From Unio delphinus (Eukaryota; Mollusca; Bivalvia; Unionida; Unionidae): a stretch of 64,000 bases of DNA. The notes beneath the pieces are model-generated. The model did not search any database. It was given only the letters and a program-made list of their open reading frames with translations, and was not told the origin of the DNA. Location of the stretch: the NCBI GenBank assembly GCA_029339505.1, contig JAQISU010000097.1:4973001-5037000 (forward strand), given 5' to 3'. The position numbers and the translations under genes were made by a program. Below are positions 40,783-52,313 of the stretch, piece by piece (positions within the stretch are counted from its first letter, which is position 1; each line of letters starts with the position of its first letter).

Positions 40783-41214
40783 ATGTCGTATAGTCATGTT
40801 AACGCAACTCTGACTCAAGGTCAGATACAAAAGTTACAATAAAAAAACGCAAATCAATGTGGGGCAAAAATAACGTTAAAGAAAAAACAAATGAGTGATG
40901 GTCCAAACAAATTATCGTTAACCGGTAATCAGCTTAAACGTTTCAATAATGCTCTGATATAAAAAAAAACTTGAGTTCAACTTGAATTTTCTCCAAATGC
41001 CATCAAAGATATGATTAAATCGGGAGGTATATTTCCACTTCTTGCAGCAATACCAGCAAAAGCAGCTGCGTTAGATGCTTTTGGAACCGCCGCTGGAATG
41101 GCATTAAAGATAGCAACAGGAAAAGGTTATACGAAAGGGGCGCGGTCTCAGACTTCCGGGAACTTATCTAGGAAAAAGACTCAGACTTCCAGGAACACAG
41201 ATGTCAAATTTTGA
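40783..41214 (+). pseudogene. E2 pVI/mu-like protein homologue with in-frame stops
   Basis: ATG at 40783 (MSYSHVNATLTQGQ). Three in-frame stops occur in the N-terminal part, then an open hydrophobic stretch (IKSGGIFPLLAAIPAKAAALDAFG). E1-like repeats are reduced to related SQTSGNL/TQTSRN segments. It overlaps the protease start by 14 bp. Confidence 0.75.
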
Positions 41215-41608
41215 TCTGATAAATGCTGCTAAAAAATTAAAAATTAAACATTTTAGAAGAGTTTGCATGCGTGATCAATTACCGAAACAACCACATCACG
41301 TTGAAACCGGTATCATCAATCTCGATTCGAATTTCGGTCCAGTAACCCACTGGGTTGCATATGCGATTGATTCACGCGGAATTGTTAATTTTGATTCGTA
41401 CGGATTATCACCACCAGTTGAGTTTTTAAATTATATTAATCAATTACCTGCAAAGATTTGGTATTCAACATTACCGACACAGACAATAACAGATCCACCG
41501 ATATGTGGTCGTGAATCCATCGCAGTACTTGATGCGATATCAAAATCAACTAAACCACCTCATAAAGTTGTACACGAATACACAAGTAATCGTTGGACAG
41601 GTATTTAA
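41201..41608 (+). CDS. E2 adenain-type protease, intact frame (135 aa)
   Basis: This open frame aligns end to end with the E1 protease. The catalytic pattern is kept: His in VTHWVAYAID, Asp in NFDSYGL, Gln and Cys in TQTITDPPICG. It is the only full-length undamaged gene of E2. Whether this reflects chance in a short gene or recent function cannot be told from one sequence. It lacks an intact upstream context, so it is likely not expressed as part of a virus. Confidence 0.8.
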   Translation: MSNFDLINAAKKLKIKHFRRVCMRDQLPKQPHHVETGIINLDSNFGPVTHWVAYAIDSRGIVNFDSYGLSPPVEFLNYINQLPAKIWYSTLPTQTITDPPICGRESIAVLDAISKSTKPPHKVVHEYTSNRWTGI

Positions 41609-41625
41609 AATTGTACATATATATA

Positions 41626-42728
41626 ATGGTTGATATTTACGGAAGATCTTTGAGTGGCAGAAAAAAAAACCGATAAAGATTTCAACGCATCAAAATATGC
41701 AACACGAGATGACCTTGCTGATATTATGAACCCAGCTGGGGTTGACGAGATGAAGTTGCTATTTTTCAGGACAAACACGATGTTTTGAAAACCAGCAATA
41801 TTAAGTGGAATGATATAGTTCATAGGGTTCTTGGCGCTGCTATGGAAAATATTCCGGTATTTACTGACAGTGGAAGACTAAGAGATTCAGGTATATCGAT
41901 ATAATATATCAGAAGTGAAATTATAAAAAATGTTCAAAAACGATTATCAACGTCAGGTGGTGTATTAACAGGAGAACTTTCCATGAACGGAAATAAAATA
42001 ACCGTCCTAAGAGATCCAACATCAGATGAAGATGCGGTGACTAAAAGATACATTGACTATGTTGATGGTAAATTATCTACGCTAAAAACCGAACATGATG
42101 CCATTAGTGGTAATTATCCACGTCAAAAACTGAATACGAAACTCACATAAACGATCACAATACCGTAGACGGAAAATTATCTACGTTGAGAGCCGAGTAT
42201 GACGTTCTCGTAGGTGCGTTTACAAATCTCCGTAAAAATTTCAGAAAGATCGATCAAATTGCAAATGGATTCTTCGGGTAACCATTAATCGTTGATACGA
42301 AACTTTCTGATATTAAAACATCAATCGATACGATTAAGAAAACACGGGAAGATATTGAAAGTGATATTCATGATATTATTAATAAAAGTGATCTCCTTGA
42401 AAAATATCAGGGTTAAATTCGCCACAGGCGGATTAACAACGTCGTATACACAATATCATCAGGATCAACAACATGGTCTCAGCAAAACAATACTATCAAA
42501 TATACCGCAAACGTTACTGGCGTGTACAGATTGTCTGTGCTTAGTAGTGCAAAATTCGAGATATTTACCACGTATCCATGGCGTCACTCAACAGACAAGT
42601 TTTCTGGAACCGTGTCTTTTATATTAAACCGTAGAGACTAGGAAACATTTATCCTGGTTGTATCCGACAAAACATTAACTGCAGCAACGATTTCGTGGTG
42701 TCTGGTATTTGTCGCTGAAACACCTTAA
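41626..42728 (+). pseudogene. E2 fibre-like protein homologue
   Basis: The start MVDIYGRSL matches MIDIWGRPL of E1, and the end FVAETP matches the E1 C-terminus. A segment at about 41955-42065 has the fibre signature (GELSMNGNKITVLRDP, DAVTKRYIDYVDGK), which E1 lacks. Many frameshifts and stops are present. The extra segment suggests the ancestral fibre was longer than that of E1. Confidence 0.75.
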
Positions 42729-42748
42729 TTGATTACAGCGTAAATAAT

Positions 42749-44492
42749 ATGGACTACAGATACAATCAAGCGCGTGAGTGGCAAGATAAATTAAAATCTA
42801 TCGTTGATAATTACACGATAAAAATAAAAAAAAATATCACAGACATAATTGTTTACTCAGTCTCCGCGGTTGTTGCTGGAGCCGGTCTTTTTTATCCTCG
42901 GTAACTGTAACAGAATTGTTACCGAGTGGATGGTGGATTAAATGAACAACACAAACACAATATGTGAAAGAAAATATAAATTTATGAAATAAATTATTAA
43001 TGAAAAATAATGATGTATCAACACAATAACTCATGCGTTCAACCAACGATTACACTCACAACCATTCACAATACATGAATAAATTTAATATAAAATAAAA
43101 CACAGATATAAAGGAATCTCTTGGACTATACACAGATCCAAGGAACCTTTACAAAAGTTATATTACAGCAAGTATAAATTGTGATAACAAATACAAAACA
43201 TCAAACTATACTATCGCACGTATGGATTGCGACAACTAGCACGAACGTATACATGTATTTAATCAAGTTGCTAACTTTTATTGAGATTCATGTAATCCCT
43301 TGAAATACTATTGTGATTTGAAGTAACTATGTAAATATAACAATGTATTCAATTGTACTACAATTGCAACACACACATGTGTCTCGACCCTGTATAACAG
43401 TACGATTCACCAACTGTTGAATCGCCGCCCAGCTTCCCCGAATACCTAGGGTTGACCAATACTTTTATCGGCCGTTTGCCCTTCACGGATCCACCACAGT
43501 TATACGTACAGACAGCATACAGCATCTACTAGAACCAACGTTCCCAAATACCTAGATGCCACCCCGGATGTTTACATCTCTAGACAGCTCCGACACTCAG
43601 ACTTCTAGATTTCCGGATATTTACACATCACAACAAATGTAGACGGACAGACAATCCGACAGATAGACAGTCAGATACCTCAATTTGATCTCACAATCAA
43701 AAGGCACATTAATCACATTCAGCTACAATTCAGATACGTTCAGAGACGTTCAGCTTCAATCAGATACCTTCAGAGACGTTCAGCTACAATCAGCAACAAT
43801 TTCAGAGATGCTCCGCTACAATATCAGAGACGTTTCGCTACAATATTAGAGATGCTCCGCTACAATATCAGATACGTTCAGAGATGCTCTGCTACAATAT
43901 CAGCTACGATGTCAGCCCTTTGGCTGGAGATAGAATGACGAGCTATCTTTCCTGTGATAAGATACTTTTGGTCCCGTTATAATTATCAGAAATATTCTGC
44001 CTTATATATCTTCAAATAGGTGAGCAGAATTCACGGCAAAATTACCGTGCACCCCGTGATTCTAATGTTCCGGACTTCATGTGATTCGAAGTCAGGCACA
44101 TGCAAATCGTTACACTCCGCTTACCTTGGAGAAAACCACTTATTCACTCCAGGTAACGCATAAACGACGAAACAAAAAAAATGGTGAGATTAGTTTGTAA
44201 TTCAAGAAAAAAAAATTCAATTTTCGCCTAATTCTGTGACAGTAACAATGACATTAGCTACGGTAATAACGATCCGTGTTTCAGCGTCAACTGCGATCGC
44301 TGAAATTTTTAATATAATTGCAAAAAATATCGACATGCACGAATGAAAAATTATCCGATTATGCGGTGAGGTTACACGCGGAAACGGCGGCGTATTCTAA
44401 TCTGTCTCAGTTAATATCTAAAAGCCTCAACGATGGTTCAATATCGGAGTTCTGAGTTCGCATTAATGAAAAAAATATTCTCTGAAGCAATG
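42749..44492 (+). pseudogene. E2 membrane protein homologue interrupted by a solo LTR
   Basis: The start MDYRYNQAREWQDKLK resembles E1 RYDQVREYQTRLK, followed by VYSVSAVVAGAGL. The frame is cut at 42905 by the solo LTR and resumes at 44242 (VTMTLATVITIRVSAS), matching the second hydrophobic part of E1. Further stops follow. The gene ends before the penton ATG, unlike the overlapping arrangement in E1. Confidence 0.7.
42906..44241. mobile_element. Solo LTR, 1336 bp, with 5-bp duplication GTAAC
   Basis: The termini TGTAACAGAATT and AATTCTGTGACA are inverted repeats with TG...CA ends. GTAAC at 42901-42905 and 44242-44246 flanks it. Removing it restores the membrane-protein coding order. An internal tandem repeat (cagagacgttcagctacaat-type, 43720-43930) is present. 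No internal coding region remains, as expected after LTR-LTR recombination. Confidence 0.88.
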
Positions 44493-44538
44493 ACTGTGAT
44501 ATAATCTACACCCATTAAAGTTACAGATAAATAGATAA

Positions 44539-45374
44539 ATGTCAGCACAAAAACTATTGCAACAGATTGCCACGAATACAACACCGGTGAAAACCACGAT
44601 GATATCAGTGAGCACAACTAATCCTGAATTCAGTATTAATTTTTCAACTGCAATTTCCGTAAAAGAGATTGCACTTGCTCAACTACAAGTCTATCATAGT
44701 TGGCCAAATATCAGATCTGAACCATTTGGTGGATTACCTCCAAATAATTCACTTGTACTTGCAAACAAAAATAAACCAGATGAAACCACATATTTCTTTG
44801 TTGTTTCTATCTCCACAGGTAGTTATCAGATTGAACAAATCAACGATCAATTCCAGCGCAGAATAAAATCAACAACAACAAACAAAAAGGAATAGAAAAA
44901 ACCTATTACTGTTCACGAACCAACATGATCATTTGTGATTGAAGTAAAACCTGCCGTTTATGTCGTATATATTTATCGATCATCGATAAAACCTGTTATA
45001 GGATGGCATGAAACTCCACCTGATGATATTCTCAGATTTAAAAATAATCCAGATGCTGAAAGCAGGCAATTTCACCAGAGATTGTAAATATAAACTCAAC
45101 GATTGATGTCAATCTTGTATGTGATGCAATTGATGGTAGTTATCAAATAGATCTTGGGATATCAAATCAAGCTCAACAAGGATACGATCTTTACACATTT
45201 ACTCCAATGGTTCTTCTTGGATCATTGATCGTGCAAGAACCAATCAATCCGTTTTATCTAGACACACATAATCAATACTTGTCAAGAATAAATTTTAAAC
45301 TCACCGACCAGAGTGGACACTTTATCGATTTACTCGGCGAGGTTTTACTGATAAATCTCAATGTAAAATCGTAA
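44539..45374 (+). pseudogene. E2 penton-like protein homologue, internally deleted
   Basis: The first 110 residues align closely with E1 (NPEFSINFSTAISVKEIALAQLQVYHSWPNIRSEPFGG, of which shared parts are EIALA.L.VYHSWPNIRS and STGSYQIEQIND). The last ~90 codons match again (LVCDAIDGSYQI, FKLTDQSG). About 500 bp of the middle is missing, and frameshifts occur after 44890. The ATG supports the second ATG (16466) as the E1 start. Confidence 0.8.
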
Positions 45375-45421
45375 ATGATTTTTTTATCTTGATTCACGAA
45401 CTAATCGGATAACTATTATAT

Positions 45422-45622
45422 ATGTACCATCACGTTAAGGTTTTTATACACGACAAGGAAGCACTTGAAAAAGCAATCAAATTAATATTTAGACAGTCTT
45501 CATTCAACATCGTTGATATAGTCATTGATGAGTTCGGTAACGAAGATTTTTTACTGACGCAAGAACAGTTAGATAGATTGCGGCGAGAACATATTTCTAT
45601 GATCACGTGTTACCGAGATTAA
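45422..45622 (+). CDS. Small hypothetical protein (66 aa)
   Basis: A short open frame beginning MYHHVKVFIHDKEALEKAIK, with a helical and acidic composition (DEFGNEDFLLTQEQLDRLRRE). It starts 47 bp after the penton-like stop on the same strand. No homologue is seen in E1, where the terminal repeat follows the penton gene. It could be a real E2-specific gene or a chance frame. Confidence 0.35.
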   Translation: MYHHVKVFIHDKEALEKAIKLIFRQSSFNIVDIVIDEFGNEDFLLTQEQLDRLRREHISMITCYRD

Positions 45623-46158
45623 ATTATAAACTACGCGCATTCCTGCATTAAACTTGATGAACATTTAAAAATATTATATAGTTCTGAATAAAAATCTGAT
45701 TTCAGTAAAACAGAATATGTCTTTACAGATTTGATGAAATTTCATTTTTTTAATATCCATTTTAGTCAATTTTATCGTAGAAAATCTGTCAGATTTCTGA
45801 TTTTTGTAGGTGAAAAAGCCACAGCAATTATCTAAATAATTTATCGATAAATCGTTAATTTAATTTTTTTGGGGGGGGGGTGTTAGAGGGGCTGTTTTTG
45901 TATTATTTCGTATCCGATTTTAGATGATTTATGAGCAAAAAACACGGCAAATTTAACGATTTATCGATAAACCATTTAGATAATTGTTGGGGGATTCACC
46001 CTACAAATATTACAATTTTGATAGATTTTTCTATGATATTTCGACTAAAATGAGTAACAATAAGGGTGAAATTTCATCTAAATTTTCAAATCTGAATTTA
46101 AAAATATTATAACAGAAGAAAACAAATATAACAAAAAAAAACCATAATTGTAGACGAA
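45623..46158. other. Non-coding spacer of E2
   Basis: AT-rich sequence with a near-inverted pair (caattatctaaataatttatcgataaatcg at about 45821 and cgatttatcgataaaccatttagataattg at about 45957) around a G-run. The pair could form a large stem. No gene is seen. Confidence 0.5.
45821..45985. repeat. Imperfect ~30-bp inverted repeat with atcgataaatcg core
   Basis: Left arm at about 45824-45855 and right arm at about 45957-45986 are reverse complements with few mismatches, separated by about 100 bp that include a G10 run. Possible replication or hairpin structure of E2, or a MITE-like insert. Confidence 0.5.
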
Positions 46159-46383
46159 TTAATCCCAGCTGCCATCGGTTACAGCGGTTTCGTTTATAAT
46201 CTTTTTTAGTTGTCTCACGCGTGTGCTTATAATTTTGTTCGTTTCATATTCATGAGGCAGTTTTGATTTAATATTTTCTACCGCGATAGAAAGTGGTACG
46301 AACTTATCTAAGCCTGTATCTTTTAGCATTGATAAGAACTCGAACATTATAGACTGTATGCTCTTCATCAGCTTATACTCCAT
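46159..46383 (-). pseudogene. E2 homologue of the 118-aa protein, N-terminally truncated
   Basis: 74 codons align with the C-terminal two-thirds of the E1 protein at 22476-22832 (KFVPLSIAVENIKSKLPHEYE versus VFVPLYTIVEGIRKELGNEYE). The first ~45 residues are missing. The frame itself is open. Confidence 0.65.
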
Positions 46384-47330
46384 TGAAAGTGTATAACCTT
46401 TGAACCCCTAGGTTACCACCGTATCCTAGCGGGTTCAGAGGCACATATATTTACATGGACAGCACATTCTTTAACCTCTAGGTTCGAGTGTTCTAGCAAG
46501 TTCAAGGTACATTAAGGACAGTACAACCTTTAACCTTTAGGTTCGAGTGTTCTAGCAAGTTCAAGGTACATGAAACATATAATCTTAATTAAGGACAGTA
46601 CAACCTTTGAACCCCTAGGTTACCATCGTATCCTAGAAGGTTCAAAGACAAATTGAGAACGGTACAACCTTTAACCTCTAGGTTCGAGTGCTGCAGCAAG
46701 TTCATGGCACGTTATTTTTACATATTTACAAGGACGTCACAACCTTTGAACCCTAGGGTACCACCGTATCCTAGCAGGTTCAAAGGTACATATTTTTACA
46801 TATAATCTTAATTAAGGACAGCACAACCTTTAACCTCTAGGTTCGAGTGTTCTAGCAAGTTGAAGGTACATTAAAAACAACACAACCTTTAACCTCTAAG
46901 TTTATACAGAGGTATATATGAAAGACCCCATGTAAACTCCTAAGTGCCTTCACATGTTAGAAGTCCAGAGATCACATATATAATACAACATGAGCCCCAA
47001 AGATACCTACGCATCTGAGTAGGCATGTTTGGGGTTCAGCACGAAATACAATCCTCCGTTGTGAGAATCTCTAACCTACAACAGTCTAGAGCCTCATTTG
47101 GACGTGTTTGGTGGATGACGATGTTCTAGAACGTTCAATGCACATATATTTACATATTTACAAGGACAGCACAACCTGTAACCTCTAGGTTCGAGTGTTC
47201 TAGCAAGTTCAAGGTACATGAAACATATAACCTTAATTAAGGACAGCCCAACCTTTAACCTCTAGGTTCGAGTGTTTTAACAAGTTCAAGGTACATATAT
47301 TTATATATTTACATATATACAAGCACGACT
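46384..47330. repeat. Irregular tandem repeats around aacctctaggttcgagtgtt
   Basis: Units of about 50-110 bp with acctttaacctctaggttcg, agtgttctagcaagttcaag and aggacagtacaacc recur about ten times with variable spacing. Many units hold a small inverted pair (aacctctaggtt). No coding content. Confidence 0.75.
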
Positions 47331-47574
47331 TAACACCCACAACAGAACACCAAAGACGGTACAGACATATAACTTATCCAACGGGGGACCATCTCTACAT
47401 TCAACAGATTATGTACACACACACCCCTTATCAAACCCGGGTGAATAAAACGATCACCCACCATGATTCGAACATGGTGAGATGTATGTACATAATTATG
47501 TTGAATTTCAATTGAGATCTTGGACCCTACTATATTAGAAAAACCATATAATTTGTACCGTCAGACAAATTGTC

Positions 47575-47638
47575 CGTTGCGAGATTCGAACCACGGCCGC
47601 CAGTACCAGAGTTATACACGATACCGATTTGGCCACGG
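47575..47638 (-). ncRNA. tRNA-like segment of E2
   Basis: On the minus strand CCGTGGCCAAATCGG carries an A-box-like motif. GGTTCGAATCTC follows as a B box, and GCAACGG can pair with the 5' CCGTGGC at 6 of 7 positions. Total length ~65 nt is short for a tRNA. It shares GGTATCGTGT and the following cagacaa(a)ttgtc palindrome with E1 23521-23609, at the same place between the 118-aa gene and the zinc-protein gene. Confidence 0.35.
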
Positions 47639-47649
47639 TTTCATCTGAG

Positions 47650-48326
47650 AAATATATTTTTTATTAGTTAATATATAGCTATCTATACAGAACAGACAGT
47701 CTAAACATAATTGTATATATTTTCACAGACATTATATATTTCCACAGACAGTTTGAATATAAGATATAGGTATCTGCATAGAACAGACAGTCAACACAGT
47801 TATATTTTCACAGACAGTTTGAATATAATATATAAGCTATCTGCATAGACAGACAGTCAACACGATTATATTTTCACAGACATTATATATTTTCAAACAG
47901 AACGTGGATTTTCGAAGAAATTCAGGGTTTGAATACATGTATGTTCATGAATCTAAAAATGACTTACTGCATTACGCTAGCGTAATGTCTTTTCTGCTTC
48001 GATTCTGTTTGTAAGCGAGGAACAATAAAATTATCTTCTACTAATTTGAAACTTTTATAAAATTTGTTACTTTATTGATATTAATTTGGACGTAGATGGT
48101 TAATTAGTTGATTACAGCGACAAAATGAATCACAATCTACGGAGAAATATGTAATATGGTGTTATCTCCAATTTTTCAGTTCATTTACAATTCAGTAGTA
48201 TACGAGTGGAGAGAGATAGCACATTTTTTTGTAATACTGAACATCATAATATTATATTTTACTGAAAATATCCACACACAAGCATCAATATACTAAATAA
48301 ATAGTAAAGTAATATAAGCAAGATAA
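47650..48326. other. Non-coding E2 sequence with short repeats
   Basis: Three related units (acagacagt...ttcacagaca...gaatataa) lie at 47690-47895. The rest is AT-rich with no recognised feature. Confidence 0.5.
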
Positions 48327-48803
48327 CTAAAGAGACAGTGTCCCTTCAACAGTATTGAAATTTAATTTTTTGTTATAGATTTTTGAGAGAGCAGATTTGG
48401 TAATATTTTCTGCAATATAATATATAGAAGTCATACAAATATCAAAATATTTGGCAGCTGTATTCATTGATGGGAATGTCATTTATTCGTTAGTCACTGT
48501 ATTTATAGATTTAATCATCCGTTTTCCTATTGTTTTACACTTACCAGTATTACCACATATAGAATTCTGACTGCGCGATAGCTCTCAGATTATCCAGGGA
48601 GTTATTTTTTGGATTTGAATTTATATGGTCTACTACAAGAGATATGTTTTTACTTTATTATCTTTCCAAAAACTGAATTTGAGATAACCAGTATTAATAA
48701 CATAACCAACTGGTTTTTATAGTCGACAACTCCTGACGATACAATCACGATTTGCTTCGTAGTTTGTTATGATAGGATGTCTCATCAATTCATTTTGCTC
48801 CAT
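48327..48803 (-). pseudogene. HNH homing-endonuclease relic (NUMOD-type)
   Basis: From an ATG at 48803 the minus strand reads MEQNELMRHPIITNYEANRD with later INTGYLKFSFWKDNKVKTYL. In another frame, VVDHINSNPKNNSLDNLRAI is the classic HNH core of phage and giant-virus homing endonucleases. Then FPSMNTAAKYFDICMTSIYY resembles a NUMOD1 helix-turn-helix. Several stops and frameshifts break it. E1 has nothing like it at the same place, so it is a gain in E2 or a loss in E1. This is distinct from the HNH domain at the polymerase-helicase end. Confidence 0.7.
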
Positions 48804-48849
48804 TATATATAAATATCTTTTGTTTTCAATAATTATTTGCCTTGATCTT

Positions 48850-49141
48850 TACTTTGAAAATCTCATCAGATAATCTTCCGGGGTTTTTATAATCCTGTCG
48901 CTATCATTTTTTTTTAATTGTAATATCGTTTCAGTTCTCTGTATCTTTTACCATCATATTGCCAGCACAAGTCGTTTCTCCTCGTACTCCAACACGACAT
49001 CATAAACAAGGTTTTGGTCCTAGCCTTCCATCTCGGACTCGTTGCAAGTGGAATCCGCAGAATTCGTTTACGCAAAAATTGGTTACAAGAAGTATCAGAG
49101 CCGATCATCAACCACTTGCAGAGATTCCTTGTTTTAATCAT
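48850..49141 (-). pseudogene. E2 homologue of the Cys-rich zinc protein
   Basis: It shares CKWLMIGS.T.CN near the start and LCWQYDGKRYRELKRYYN, then DRIIKTPEDYL, with the E1 protein at 24226-24567. An internal frameshift destroys the second Cys cluster, and a stop follows RYYN. Confidence 0.75.
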
Positions 49142-49163
49142 TATATATATGTAATATTTTTAA

Positions 49164-49187
49164 TTTAAATACTTGTTTTAATTATAA
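49164..49187. promoter_or_regulatory. Conserved divergent spacer in E2
   Basis: The sequence tttaaatacttgttttaatt matches the E1 spacer at 24568-24591 with one or two changes, again between the zinc-protein and polymerase genes. Confidence 0.45.
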
Positions 49188-52100
49188 TGATGGGAGAATT
49201 CGAGAGATCGAGATTTCGAAAATTGATAAATTTAATCTTGACAGAATATTCCCTGTGCCAATGCGAGATCTGGTTGTTCCGACAGTTTACAAACGAGCAG
49301 CGATGATCATTAACTATCTTGAGAATAGAAAATATATTTTAAAAATCAAATTTATCGTACTATCAGATACAGACAATTGGATTATTCGCGTCAAACCTGA
49401 TCCTGTCCTTCATAACGAAAAAACTGCCATACTGAGTAAAGGTTCCAAACCAAGGATGTTGACCGGTATTGATAAACTATATTACGAAAGATCTTATCCT
49501 GTAACAGCAATTATTTATGGGATATATCCGCTTCAGAAACCTAATATTGATAATCTAAAGCCTATGAAATTTTCGAAGATAAATTATGTGGCCGAACGAA
49601 TAACAGAACATTTCAATGTCTCGACTGGTGAGAAGGGTTTAACGGATAACCGACGTAAATTCGTGGGCAGAAATAGTCAAAGATACCGGAGCATTTTTTA
49701 AAGATGTTGCTGAAGTAGCAAAGAAATTAAAATTTCCTATAACAGTAAAAACGATAACAGGAGATATCTTAAACGAATCGAAATATAAATCAAAGGGAGC
49801 TTCAATCGAAAGTGTTGATCATAATGAGCATGCGTGGACTAATGCAGCAACAGTATTTCTACGCAGGAGGACGGTAAAATTCTATAACGGTGATATGTTT
49901 GACTTTATTAGCGAGATAAGTAAAAACTATCCTGTATCCGTGTGATTGTTTAGTTCTGAAAATGAATCCGATGAGTTTGTATGACCAAAATGGTGATATT
50001 TATCGAACAGAATCCCTCCACGAGAAAATTAGAAAATATACCCCTGACGAAAAATTACTCGGTGAATGTTTTACTGTTGCATCAGTTGCAGCTGATTTTG
50101 CTAGACAGAGAAATTCCTGGAAACCAACTCGGTTTCATCTTTTTGATGATATGATATTAAGTTATGTTGAATATGGTCACGGTGGACTGTGGAAATGTGA
50201 ATACTCGCGTAAAGATGTTATTTCGGTTGATATGGTTGCATGTTATCCTGGATGTTTTCTTGGATACGAAGAGTGTTCTGGGTATTTAAAAGATTCGGTC
50301 CCCCGACACACGAGATGACGCGAGTATCAATCAATGGACCATTACCTGATTTTTATATTACAGGATTTGCATGTATCGAATCATTCGAGTTTACAGAAAA
50401 CCTTCATCTGATTTGCTATGTTTGGTTCGGTAGACATTTTTCAGAAAAGAAGTGGGCTCTAATAGTACTGTTACGATATATGCTCGATTGTTTAATGTTG
50501 ACGTTGATTGTCAGTGAAACGATTATATCATACCGAATGCAGGCCGAAGTTTGGTTACCATAACAAAAGAAACATTCTGACGAAGAAAATCCTGATAAAA
50601 CCGACTTTGAAAATAAAATTGCAAAAGATATTGACAGGAAAATAATAGGTAAATTTACACAAGGAGGATCAAACGATCATACACGATATTGTGCAAGACT
50701 GATCATGGATGATGCTGAATTAAATTGTATAATCGCTGATACAACGAAAAGAAATACGTTTAGAAGTCGGGATTAAGCTTTTTTATCAAATGGAACTAAG
50801 TTAGGTACAGTTGTGAGTTATGTTGATGGTGAATCACCGCAGTATACTCATTTAAGAACTTCAATGCTCCCGTAAGTTTCGACTAATCTATTATCAATCA
50901 TAAATAAAATTCCAGAGTTTGCTGTCAGAATAACTACCCATTCATTTTATATCCGTAAAAAATATTCAAGATTGCTAGACCAACTGAATATCATCAATCA
51001 TGCACCATGGGGTCCGTGGAGAATAATACAAGAAAATATGTTCGGTTATCTGAATGAGCAGTTGTTCCAATCAAAGGTATTTACGTAGAAATAATCAGAT
51101 ATTAAAACCATCGTCAGCACCATCAATATATGATCCCGTAGCTAGACACAAAACGATTTATCTCAAGTAACCTGGTAGATTGGGAAAGACAACACTTGCG
51201 ATTGAACTATTTCAGAATTCAGATATGACTGTTTTAACCCCTACACACAGACTTGTGCGAGAAATGACCCAACAGGGAACGCAGTCATGTACTTATCATA
51301 AGTTCTTTCGATGGAATGGAGACACGTGGACAGTATCATTAGATAATCTAAAAATATTTGTTGATTGGTTGTTGACAAAAAACATTGCTGTAATAATGTG
51401 TGGCGATCATGGTCAACCACCACCTTTTGTTGGACCATCTCCACAGGAATGGCTAGAGAGATTAGTTGACTATTACGAAGAAATAACTGATGATCATAGA
51501 GCACTTGATCTAACATTGAGGGAGTTTTAAAAATTAATCAGAAAACCGAATAAAATTCAATGTGAAGTAATGCGTCATATAATTTCAGAAACCTCTTTGA
51601 ACGACTTTTGGGATATGTGCAGACCAAATGATCTGATAGTTCCAAGTAGAAAGATAGTTCGTGACATACTTCAACAGAAATTATTTCTGCTACATGAGGA
51701 AAATTCGCACAGTTGTCGGTACCATTATGTTATCGCTCAGCAGATACGCGACGACAGAATATTCTCGTTGACATACCAGGACAGACGGAGAAAAAAATCT
51801 CGTGTTGAATGATATTGTTTTAGTTGATGTCAATGTTGTTGATAGCGCGTTATTGGATTGGACGCTAGGATACACAATGACAATACATTCTTCTCAAGGA
51901 TTAATTATTTCTGATACAGTTGTCTGGATTGTGGATGATCATATCCAGTGGTCGAATTTAGTTTATCTTGTGGTGTCTCGCGTCAGGAAAATATCTAAGC
52001 TACGTAGGATTGTCGTGGATGCGTCAGAAACTAATGGCAATGTTTATGATGATATTGTAAGAAAACAATTAGCTATAAACAATGTGATAAAAAAAATAAA

Positions 52101-52313
52101 CGCGACTTCGATCTTGACGTGCATTTTATCATACCATTGAAACAACAAGAGGATAATCTCTGTGAAAGCTGTAATTGTATAATGCTGTGGCAATACTCGA
52201 GTAAACACACAAAACAGTTTACCGTAGATAGAAAAGATAACAGTCTTAGTCATACACGTGATAATGTGATGTTAACTTTTATGGAATGTAATCGGCACAG
52301 AGGTGCTAGTTAA
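49188..52313 (+). pseudogene. E2 DNA polymerase-helicase-HNH homologue, heavily broken
   Basis: The order is the same as in E1: N-terminal region (GEFERS; KPRMLTGIDKLYYERSY), polymerase motif A (VDMVACYPGCFLG), motif B-like IIGKFTQGG, motif C region (VRITTHSFYI, with the catalytic Asp replaced), helicase motifs (THRLVREM, CGDHGQPPPFVG, IHSSQGLIISDT, LVYLVVSRVRK) and HNH (SCNCIM, FTVDRKD). Walker A is damaged. The codon equivalent to the E1 TAG is CAG. The helicase-HNH join is again a -1 step at an A8 run (52089-52096). Confidence 0.85.
52089..52095 (+). promoter_or_regulatory. E2 counterpart of the helicase-HNH slippery site, A AAA AAA
   Basis: Helicase-frame codons are ata aaa aaa ata, so A AAA AAA is phased for -1 slippage. 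The -1 frame gives aat aaa cgc gac ttc and continues into HNH. The same direction of shift as E1 supports an ancestral frameshift signal. E2 has many other random shifts, so the weight is limited. Confidence 0.4.
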
